The notes below the pieces were generated by a model. The model was given only the letters and a program-made list of their open reading frames with translations. It made no database searches and was not told where the DNA came from. This document shows, piece by piece, positions 34,966-41,204 of a stretch of DNA of 64,000 nt (position 1 is the first letter of the stretch; each line of letters opens with the position of its first letter). Made by a program: the position numbers and the translations under genes. Source of the DNA: Capnocytophaga gingivalis ATCC 33624 (GTDB taxonomy: Bacteria > Bacteroidota > Bacteroidia > Flavobacteriales > Flavobacteriaceae); assembly GCF_000174755.1 (NCBI RefSeq), contig NZ_ACLQ01000024.1:53409-117408 (forward strand). Reading direction: 5' to 3'.

Positions 34966-35657
34966 ATTTTTTTAGTTATAATTTTGTTAAGTCTTTTTCC
35001 TTCCGTACTACATTCTTTAGATAATTTCTGTAATTCTTTAATAAATTCTTTTGCTCCTTGTTCTATGATCTTACTTTCTTCTGTTATGCCTTCCTTTCTG
35101 GCTTTTTCTTCACCTCTTGCTCCTGCCGCTTCTAATCGATTATATATTTCTTTATGATAATCTTCCCCATGAGGTCCCTTATGCCCTTCTACTGCTACTT
35201 TGTTTTTTGGATCATTTAAAACATCTTTTCTTTCTCTTCCATTTTTAAATCTACCCAAACCATATCTTTTAAAGAGGAACCTAAATAAACTTGAATAGGT
35301 TTTATGTTTATTGCTTGCAATATGATGAATAGGTTTATCATAACTCAACCCCAACAAATCCACCCAAGCATTCGTATCACTCACATACGCAAAAAAGTTA
35401 GGCTCACCAGATAAGAATCCTATTGGGTCTTCACTTATATACCTCCCCGTCTCAGGGTGATAATACCTAAACCTATTGTAGCAGAGTTCGACCTCGCTAT
35501 CATAGTACTGTCCTTGGTACTTGAATGGACACCTAAAATTCTCTTTAGCAAAGCCCTGTCGGGAGTTGCCATAGAGGTCTTGTTCGCGTTCCCATATCAG
35601 TTCGCCTTCTTGGTTGTAGGCTTCTATGGGCGTGCCTAAGTGGTCGGTGATAAAAAA
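34962..35657 (-). CDS. Displaced Rhs tip A: Rhs core end with AHH-type nuclease toxin
   Basis: The frame opens directly after the stop of the upstream gene with FFITDHLGTPIEAYNQEGEL, continues through the core (FRYYHPETGRYISEDPIGFL, FAYVSDTNAWVDLLGL) and reaches the tip SYDKPIHHIASNKHKTYSSL, LNDPKNKVAVEGHKGPHGED, YHKEIYNRLEAAGARGEEKA. HHI plus NKV...HKGPHGEDYH fits the AHH branch of HNH/EndoVII nucleases, with His residues for metal binding and catalysis. The first possible start codon is GTG at 35384, inside the core, so the cassette cannot make a normal Rhs protein by itself. Confidence 0.75.
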   Translation of the reverse strand, partial: FFITDHLGTPIEAYNQEGELIWEREQDLYGNSRQGFAKENFRCPFKYQGQYYDSEVELCYNRFRYYHPETGRYISEDPIGFLSGEPNFFAYVSDTNAWVDLLGLSYDKPIHHIASNKHKTYSSLFRFLFKRYGLGRFKNGRERKDVLNDPKNKVAVEGHKGPHGEDYHKEIYNRLEAAGARGEEKARKEGITEESKIIEQGAKEFIKELQKLSKECSTEGKRLNKIITKKI

Positions 35658-36158
35658 CTATCTTAAAATATCAGGTTTAACAGGAGAGTTTAACTGAGAC
35701 ATTAAAAAAGACAATGCTTTTCCCCTCCATTCATCACTTTTATTTAAATTATCTATGAGTTTTAGAAATATTTTGTAATTCCTCCATTTATCTAAATTCT
35801 TTTTATTTAAAAATATACAATTATACTCATATAAAGGTGAGTTATAATCTTCTGTTAAAAAAGGAACTCTTATTAAATTATCGGGATGCCCTATTTTCTC
35901 CAAAGAGAGTTCTTCTTTAGAAATATAATCAAAATTATTTAAAGAAGAAAGTTTTTCTAATTCAGCAACTCTTTTTTCATACATATTTCTTAATGGATAG
36001 TTATTGTAGCAATCTCGGTGAAAAATGGCTTCATTAAGACAATAAAGAGGTGATTTTTCATTTGCTTCAATATTTAAAAGTATACAAGAATCATAAATAT
36101 TTTCGATTATCTTACCACAACCTTTGCAGTATATTTTTTGTCCTTCAATTAAAATCAT
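35658..36158 (-). CDS. Orphan putative immunity protein with a zinc-finger-like N-terminus
   Basis: 166 aa. It starts MILIEGQKIYCKGCGKIIEN, with CxxC at residues 11-14, followed by further Cys and His (SCILLN, LYCLNEAIFHRDCYNNYP), together resembling a small metal-binding module. The rest is charged and without recognised domain (LIRVPFLTEDYNSPLYEYNC, KWRNYKIFLKLIDNLNKSDE). Its position just before tip A and just after the IS1595 remnant suggests it is the immunity gene of a fourth cassette whose toxin part was removed by the insertion element. Function is inferred from context only. Confidence 0.6.
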   Translation of the reverse strand: MILIEGQKIYCKGCGKIIENIYDSCILLNIEANEKSPLYCLNEAIFHRDCYNNYPLRNMYEKRVAELEKLSSLNNFDYISKEELSLEKIGHPDNLIRVPFLTEDYNSPLYEYNCIFLNKKNLDKWRNYKIFLKLIDNLNKSDEWRGKALSFLMSQLNSPVKPDILR

Positions 36159-36176
36159 ATTTCTAAATTAAAAAAT

Positions 36177-36638
36177 TTGAGGTGTCTATTTAGCTACATA
36201 CTAATTGACTTTGGGAAACGGGAGAACGCTCTACAATTCTTTTCATTAATTTGTTAAAGATAGTATCTTTATTTTGTGAGCGATTGATTCTAAAACTATA
36301 CTCAGCTAAATAGCGGTCTATATTAAATTCTGATACCCAAGATCATTCATTTTGTGCGATTCACTGGATTTCATAGCTTCTCGGACTTTTTGCATAAAAT
36401 AATGTGCAGTCTGAAGATATTACAAGTACGTGAAAAATCTTTTCTGACTTGGTATTTTTTATGACCACATTTGCGACAGCAATATCCATCTTCCCACTTT
36501 TAAAGAAGCTAGATATTCTTCGCAATCTAAGTCAGTTTTAAAGCGTTCAGTAAACTCTAAGAGGCTTTGTCCCTTAAATAATTCCATAATACATTAATTT
36601 TCAGAATGCAAATATATAAAAATATTTTGACACCTCAA
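36177..36638 (-). mobile_element. IS1595-type element, internally deleted, with both ends
   Basis: 462 bp bounded by TTGAGGTGTC (36177-36186) and GACACCTCAA (36629-36638). On the minus strand the transposase starts at ATG 36587 after a TATATTTG promoter and reads MELFKGQSLLEFTERFKTDL followed by a zinc-ribbon region, with frameshifts. It then jumps to the C-terminal SEFNIDRYLAEYSFRINRSQ, VERSPVSQSQLVCS. The central catalytic domain is missing, so it cannot move by itself. It belongs to the ISXO2/IS1595 type by its zinc ribbon and RxNR C-terminus. Confidence 0.75.
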
Positions 36639-36750
36639 TAATAAAAATCAACGAGACTTTATTTACACACGCAATAACAAGCAATTATTAACTGAATTTG
36701 AAAAAGTAAAGATTTTTTATCTCAAAAGTTTGAAAGGTAAAATAGGACTT
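36639..36750 (+). pseudogene. Middle fragment of a small membrane protein gene beyond the IS1595 remnant
   Basis: NNKNQRDFIYTRNNKQLLTE then FEKVKIFYLKSLKGKIG matches residues about 75-118 of the tandem membrane proteins. The stretch of about 75 bases before it diverges also ends member 3 at 32906-32986, so the same host sequence flanks the island on both sides. The following 36751-37136 contains no gene or repeat that I can support. Confidence 0.75.
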
Positions 36751-37136
36751 GCATCATATACTCTGCTCGTTTGTGGATAGTGCCCCTACGCCTGCTTATG
36801 CCTATTTTTCGCAAACTATTTTTGATTGACTATAAAAGGAAATTAAGTATAGAAGACCCGCACCAACTTACTAGAGATGTAAAATATGAGAGTAGAAGAG
36901 ATCGCTTGGGGGAGGGGAGGTTAGATGGATGGGGGCAAATGAGTAGAACGAGAAGGAAGGGGTAGACAAGACAAAGGGATTATTAATTAGAGCAAGACCC
37001 ATGGGAAAAGTACCAAGCTAAATCAAGGATAAGAAGGACTTTTGGGAGCGGTTGTTTGGATAAATGAAGAATGAAAAATAAAGTGTAAAAATAGGTAATA
37101 GGAGCAGAGAATGTCCCACTAATCATTGCTGATTAA

Positions 37137-37946
37137 TCATTTGTCATTTTTGTAGGTTTTTTCCTTAGCTTTTTTGTAGAGAGGAATCATATAGGATAGG
37201 GTATAGTTGTAGTTGATACCAATATTGCTTCCTTCCCATACACGCTGTACCCCAGGGATCCAAAAGTTGGGGAAGTTGTCCTTATTCTGGTAGAGCAAGA
37301 AGCTGAATCTTAGGGAGGCTCCTGCATAGAAGTGCTTGAAGAGTTCTACTTTGATACCTAAGATACCTTCCAGCCAATGAGCGGTGCGCCCTTGGTAAGA
37401 GGTTAGTATATCCGATTGGGTACCTATGAGTGATTCATTCCAATAATTGCGAAGGGTATGTACGCTGTAGCGGGTCACTTCCTGATTGAAGATAGAAAAG
37501 CCATAGCGCGCCCCGAAATAGATCATATTCTCCATACCATACCAGTTGGTATACGAATTATAATCGATACCAAACTTGATATATTGTCCATTGGTAGTGA
37601 AGTCGAAATAGTTGTTTTCGCTGACCTTGCGTTCTTTGCCTATTTCTCCAGCCAAGTAATAGCGATAGTTCAGGCGGTAATCGCCTACGAGTTCCAGCCC
37701 TTGGTAACTTTTGTCCAAGAGAGAGCGGATAGGTCGGGAAATATCCGCGCCTATACGCAAGCCATAATGCTGATAGTATATCTTGTCAGGGCTTATGCCT
37801 TCGAGCTTTTCAGAAGGAATTTCTTTGATTTTATCCTTTTTAGTAAGAGAATCCACCGGTTTTAGTTTGTTCTCCTGAGCAAATCCATAAGATACAGATA
37901 AGAGGCTAATAATAAATACGAATAGTAGCTTTTTTTTCATCTTCAA
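37137..37946 (-). CDS. DUF6048-family outer membrane beta-barrel-like protein
   Basis: 269 aa. Signal peptide MKMKKKLLFVFIISLLSVSYGFAQ (a second ATG two codons in is equally possible), a Lys/Glu linker, then YGLRIGADISRPIRSLLDKS, LVGDYRLNYRYYLAGEIGKE, YIKFGIDYNSYTNW, MIYFGARYGFSIFNQEV, GILGIKVELFKHFYAGASLR and a final NYNYTLSYMIPLYKK. Alternating hydrophobic and aromatic strands suggest a small outer membrane barrel. The pattern and the partner upstream match the Bacteroidota DUF6048/DUF6452 pair, of unknown role. Its start overlaps the end of the upstream lipoprotein gene by about 41 bases, so they form one operon. Confidence 0.8.
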   Translation of the reverse strand: MKMKKKLLFVFIISLLSVSYGFAQENKLKPVDSLTKKDKIKEIPSEKLEGISPDKIYYQHYGLRIGADISRPIRSLLDKSYQGLELVGDYRLNYRYYLAGEIGKERKVSENNYFDFTTNGQYIKFGIDYNSYTNWYGMENMIYFGARYGFSIFNQEVTRYSVHTLRNYWNESLIGTQSDILTSYQGRTAHWLEGILGIKVELFKHFYAGASLRFSFLLYQNKDNFPNFWIPGVQRVWEGSNIGINYNYTLSYMIPLYKKAKEKTYKNDK

Positions 37947-38403
37947 CTTTTCTAAACATTACTTGTACCCGATCAATCCAGCGTGTATTTCCTGCAATAG
38001 AGTCGATAGAGGCCGAGACTTGGTCATATACCACCTTGTATCCACAGCCCTTATTAGCAAACAACTGGGAAGCATTGGCCTGTATTTTCAGTGCTACTTG
38101 ACTTCCACGAGTGATGCGTCCTAAGCTATCCACAGCGGCATCCTTTACCAAGATAAAAGAAGACTCACCAGAGGAGAGTTTTAGAGGGAGGACTAAGGAA
38201 TCCGTGGTGGCGATGGGTTGAGTAGGGGTATTTTGATTATTCCCCACGACAAGGAGACTATTGACCGTTTTGGTACGGGTAGGGGTATCCTTATCATACA
38301 CACGTACAATAAGGCGAGGAGTTACTACAGAGTCATCACAGATATCATCATTTTCACAACTGGCAAGCGCCAAAAAGGAGCATAGCAAAGCAAATTTTTT
38401 CAT
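37906..38403 (-). CDS. DUF6452-family lipoprotein
   Basis: 165 aa. Signal peptide MKKFALLCSFLALASC with the lipobox Cys at residue 16, followed directly by ENDD. Acidic residues right after the Cys resemble the export signal described for surface lipoproteins of Capnocytophaga, so the product may sit on the cell surface. The mature part TPRLIVRVYDKDTPTRTKTV, LKLSSGESSFILV, CGYKVVYDQV fits DUF6452. It overlaps and is cotranscribed with the DUF6048 gene downstream, which suggests that barrel and lipoprotein work together. Reaction or ligand unknown. Confidence 0.8.
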   Translation of the reverse strand: MKKFALLCSFLALASCENDDICDDSVVTPRLIVRVYDKDTPTRTKTVNSLLVVGNNQNTPTQPIATTDSLVLPLKLSSGESSFILVKDAAVDSLGRITRGSQVALKIQANASQLFANKGCGYKVVYDQVSASIDSIAGNTRWIDRVQVMFRKVEDEKKATIRIYY

Positions 38404-38424
38404 GGATTCATTTTTGTTTTATAC

Positions 38425-38453
38425 AAAAAAATCCCTGTGAGACAGGGATTTTC
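38425..38453 (-). terminator. Intrinsic terminator of rpsU
   Basis: ATCCCTGT and ACAGGGAT pair around a 3-base loop. On the minus strand a run of T follows, 15 bases after the rpsU stop. Confidence 0.85.
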
Positions 38454-38467
38454 TATTATAAAGAAAT

Positions 38468-38662
38468 TTATATTTCTTCAGCATCTCTTAGTTGTTGGAT
38501 GAACTCCGCTCTTTGGATTACGCTACGGCGAAGTACGGAGGGCTTAGTAAAGTGCTGACGTGCACGAAGTTCACGAACGATTCCTACTCGGTCGAACTTT
38601 CTCTTGTAGCGCTTTAGAGCTCTATCAATGTTTTCTCCTTCTTTTACTGGTATGATTAGCAT
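38468..38662 (-). CDS. rpsU: 30S ribosomal protein bS21
   Basis: 64 aa, the usual size in Bacteroidota. MLIIPVKEGENIDRALKRYK followed by RKFDRVGIVRELRARQHF matches bS21, which sits on the 30S platform next to the 3' end of 16S rRNA. In flavobacterial ribosomes bS21 helps hide the anti-Shine-Dalgarno sequence, so most mRNAs there do not use an SD. This gene does have a strong SD at 38670-38677, consistent with self-regulation. It has its own promoter (38692-38722) and terminator, so it is a single-gene unit. Confidence 0.97.
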   Translation of the reverse strand: MLIIPVKEGENIDRALKRYKRKFDRVGIVRELRARQHFTKPSVLRRSVIQRAEFIQQLRDAEEI

Positions 38663-38669
38663 AGTATAA

Positions 38670-38677
38670 CACCTCCT
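38670..38677 (-). promoter_or_regulatory. Strong Shine-Dalgarno sequence of rpsU
   Basis: GAAAGGAGGTG on the minus strand contains AGGAGGTG, an eight-base perfect complement to the 16S 3' end, seven bases before the ATG. The other gene starts I inspected have no comparable sequence. Confidence 0.85.
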
Positions 38678-38691
38678 TTCATTTACGGGCG

Positions 38692-38722
38692 CAAAGATAC
38701 AACTATTTTTTGTTCTGGCAAA
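38692..38722 (-). promoter_or_regulatory. Promoter of rpsU
   Basis: Minus-strand TTTG (38719-38722) and TATCTTTG (38692-38699) separated by 19 bases, a perfect -33/-7 pair. Confidence 0.75.
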
Positions 38723-38786
38723 TATATTTTTTCTTTTCTTTGAAGAAAAAAATTCTTCTACGTAAGAACATTGCGCAATTAATAAT

Positions 38787-38794
38787 TACCTTTG
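38787..38794 (+). promoter_or_regulatory. -7 element of the Hen1-like gene (TACCTTTG)
   Basis: Perfect TAnnTTTG. It implies transcription from about 38800, which rules out the upstream in-frame start near 38792. Confidence 0.6.
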
Positions 38795-38821
38795 CCCTGT
38801 CAAACAAGAATATATATACTT

Positions 38822-40132
38822 ATGATTTTACAAATACACTCCCAGAACCCACATTTGTTGGATTTGCTCAATAAGAATCCACATACCGACTTGGGAATCT
38901 ACGCGAAGAGCTTACGCAATGGGCAGCTTATAGGCAATGCGGTCAGTGCGTATCAGTATGATGTAGTCTTTCAGGATACACGCTATAGCTATCTTCCAGA
39001 GGAAAGCAATCAGATAGACTTCCAAAGCTATTGTTCCCCCTTGGTGATTTTACATATCTGCAATGAGTTTTTCAAAGAACTTTTGCAGGAGAAACAAACC
39101 TATTGGTCACAACAGATCAAATGGTTAGAGCGCACCCGAGCTGAGGTAGACACCTATCCCTGTACCATAGAAGTAAAGAACCTATATGCCAATTCCACTT
39201 GGTATAGCAAGGGGCACTTTATGATGGAGCGCTATTTCAAAAACATACACATAACCCCGATAGTGGGTAACAATCTGAGCCTAAGAGTAGAGGGGAAGAG
39301 TGTCTTTGAAGCCATGAACCTTTTGAGCTTCATAGCTGTAACCACCCATATTACCAATACCTATGGAGAATACACCTATATAGATGACCATTTCGCCCAA
39401 AAGTATGCCCGAATTCTGACCAATATCCCACAGGTTCCTTACTTTGTTTTCTACCTATTTATCAAGCGAGCCATCAAGAGCGAACGCCAATTTGCTGAAA
39501 TCAAGCCTATGTTCGAGGCGTATTTCAAGGAGGAAGGCTTGGATATAGATTTTCAGTTTACCGATACCCATGGTAGTCGTATGGACTTCATAGTCAAAGA
39601 GCTGGGGATGGAGTATCCGATCTTGGACATAGGGTGTGGAGAGCTCAAGTACTATCGCCGCTTTATGAGGAGAAACTACAACTATAGTCACCCCTATTTT
39701 GCTACCGATACGGACAAGTCAGTAGGTGATTATGCTGCACTATTGAAAGAACGAATGGAAGCCGATAACCTCTATTTCTTTTCCGATTGGACTGATTATG
39801 AGTATAAAAACCCAGTGAACATCATCCTTACCGAAGTGATAGAGCACAACACCCCCGAGGCAGCCGAGGCCTTGGTAAAGCATTGTCTGAGCTTGAATTT
39901 CCACAAGATGATTATCACCACCCCCAATAGCTTGTTCAACAAATATTACTTTGACGAAGATCCAGAAAGCCTAAGGCATGAAGATCACCATTTCGAATGG
40001 ACACCCCAAGAGTTTCAAGACTTTATCCGCCACTGTGTAGGTGATACTTCCCTTGAGGTAACTTACTGTGGGATAGGAGATCGTATCAATGGAGAGACCC
40101 CAACCCAAGCGGTTGTTATCACTCGGAAATAA
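38822..40132 (+). CDS. Hen1-like RNA 3'-terminal ribose 2'-O-methyltransferase
   Basis: 436 aa from the ATG at 38822. Residues 1-255 are an N-terminal domain of unclear fold (MILQIHSQNPHLLDLLNKNP, HTDLGIYAKS). The C-terminal class I methyltransferase has the SAM-binding motif YPILDIGCGELKYYRRF, the acidic YFATDTDKSV strand, and the two Hen1-specific metal motifs: LTEVIEH (Glu, Glu and His ligands) and RHEDHHFEWTPQEF (further His). In bacteria Hen1 methylates the 2'-OH at the 3' end of a broken RNA before ligation by Pnkp, which protects the site from being cut again. No pnkp gene is nearby; nadE follows with its own promoter. The N-terminal half only weakly resembles that of typical bacterial Hen1, so partner and substrate may differ. 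Confidence 0.75.
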   Translation: MILQIHSQNPHLLDLLNKNPHTDLGIYAKSLRNGQLIGNAVSAYQYDVVFQDTRYSYLPEESNQIDFQSYCSPLVILHICNEFFKELLQEKQTYWSQQIKWLERTRAEVDTYPCTIEVKNLYANSTWYSKGHFMMERYFKNIHITPIVGNNLSLRVEGKSVFEAMNLLSFIAVTTHITNTYGEYTYIDDHFAQKYARILTNIPQVPYFVFYLFIKRAIKSERQFAEIKPMFEAYFKEEGLDIDFQFTDTHGSRMDFIVKELGMEYPILDIGCGELKYYRRFMRRNYNYSHPYFATDTDKSVGDYAALLKERMEADNLYFFSDWTDYEYKNPVNIILTEVIEHNTPEAAEALVKHCLSLNFHKMIITTPNSLFNKYYFDEDPESLRHEDHHFEWTPQEFQDFIRHCVGDTSLEVTYCGIGDRINGETPTQAVVITRK

Positions 40133-40144
40133 AGAAAAATCTTC

Positions 40145-40175
40145 TTGGAATGTTGGAGAATAATCGCTACTTTTG
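40145..40175 (+). promoter_or_regulatory. Promoter of nadE
   Basis: TTG at 40145-40147 and TACTTTTG at 40168-40175, 20 bases apart, 18 bases before the ATG at 40194. Confidence 0.65.
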
Positions 40176-40193
40176 TGCCCTAAACGAACGAGA

Positions 40194-40970
40194 ATGAATA
40201 CCCCAAAAGTAACGCAACAGATTGTAGAATGGCTTAAGGATTACCTTCTCCAGACAGGGATAAAAGGGATGGTTGTAGGAATCTCAGGAGGGATAGACTC
40301 AGCTGTAGTCTCCACCCTATGTGCTGAGACAGGTAAGCCCGTACTGTGCTTGGAAATGCCGATCCATCAGGCTGCGAATCAAGTAAGTAGAGGACGCAAT
40401 CACATAGCCTTTCTAAAGAATAAATATCCGAATGTCAGTAGTCTGGAGATGGATTTGACCCCTGTATTTGATACCTTTGTCGCTCAAGTTCCTCCCGCAG
40501 AGAACAATGCTTTGGCGCTTGCCAATACCCGAGCCCGCCTTAGGATGACCACTCTGTACTACTTTGCGGGTCTACAAGGCTATATGGTAGTAGGGACAGG
40601 CAACAAGATAGAGGATTTTGGGGTTGGCTTTTTCACCAAATATGGTGATGGTGGGGTAGATGTAAGCCCTATAGGCGACCTATATAAGAGCGAAGTATAT
40701 GAAGTAGGGCGCTACTTGGGTGTATTGCCAGAGATTCTTCAGGCAGCCCCTACCGATGGGCTTTTCGGAGATGATCGTACCGACGAAGACCAGCTTGGTG
40801 CTACCTATGACGAATTGGAATGGGCAATGCGATTGGTAGAGAGTGGGGCAGAGGAGACTCACCTTACCCCAAGGCAAAGCCAAGTATTGGCTATTTTTAA
40901 GCGGCTGAATAGGGCAAACCAACACAAAATGATACCGATACCCGTTTGTAGAGTGAAGAGAGAAGAGTGA
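40194..40970 (+). CDS. nadE: Ammonia-dependent NAD+ synthetase
   Basis: 258 aa from the ATG at 40194, chosen because the -7 element covers the earlier candidate start at 40173. It amidates nicotinic acid adenine dinucleotide to NAD. The ATP-binding P-loop GISGGIDSAVVSTLCAE, the segment LANTRARLRMTTLYYFA, and GTGNKIEDFGVGFFTKYGDGGVDVSPIGDLYKSEV plus PTDGLFGDDRTDEDQLGATYDELE are diagnostic. There is no glutaminase domain, so ammonia is the nitrogen donor. The last six codons and the stop are made from the GTGAAGA-type repeat that begins at 40950, giving the C-terminus RVKREE. Confidence 0.95.
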   Translation: MNTPKVTQQIVEWLKDYLLQTGIKGMVVGISGGIDSAVVSTLCAETGKPVLCLEMPIHQAANQVSRGRNHIAFLKNKYPNVSSLEMDLTPVFDTFVAQVPPAENNALALANTRARLRMTTLYYFAGLQGYMVVGTGNKIEDFGVGFFTKYGDGGVDVSPIGDLYKSEVYEVGRYLGVLPEILQAAPTDGLFGDDRTDEDQLGATYDELEWAMRLVESGAEETHLTPRQSQVLAIFKRLNRANQHKMIPIPVCRVKREE

Positions 40971-41019
40971 AGAGAGAAGAGTGAAGAGAGAAGAGTGAAA
41001 AGTGAAAAGTGAAGAGTGA
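40950..41019 (+). repeat. GTGAAGA-type repeat array overlapping the end of nadE
   Basis: GTGAAGAGAGAAGA and GTGAAGA/GTGAAAA units. The array supplies the last codons and the stop of nadE. A degenerate relative of the GGGGCGAATTGCAATTCGCC palindrome (GGGGCGATTAGCAAATCGTCC) lies at about 41066-41086. Confidence 0.85.
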
Positions 41020-41177
41020 GTAGAGATTGTCCATATTGGCATGAGGGTTGTTGTGTTCTGTGGTAGGGGCGATTAGCAAATCGTCCTATGCTGGTGTGAG
41101 CAGTGGGCAGTGTTGGGGCCTAAGGTGTTAAAAAAAATAAAACTATAAAAATACATTCTATTCTCATAATAAAGTAG

Positions 41178-41185
41178 TATCTTTG
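41178..41185 (+). promoter_or_regulatory. -7 promoter element of the tail-specific protease (TATCTTTG)
   Basis: Perfect TAnnTTTG, 19 bases before the ATG. Confidence 0.6.
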
Positions 41186-41204
41186 CCGATTATTAAACAA
41201 ATCC

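Noticed and set aside
33205..35639. Two nearly identical plus-strand 60-aa frames (33205-33387 and 35457-35639)
   Set aside because: They are the antisense of the duplicated Rhs core and have no independent support.
36771..36965. Small plus-strand frame after the island
   Set aside because: Arg-rich composition without family resemblance, no promoter, in a patch with no other coding sign; treated as noise.
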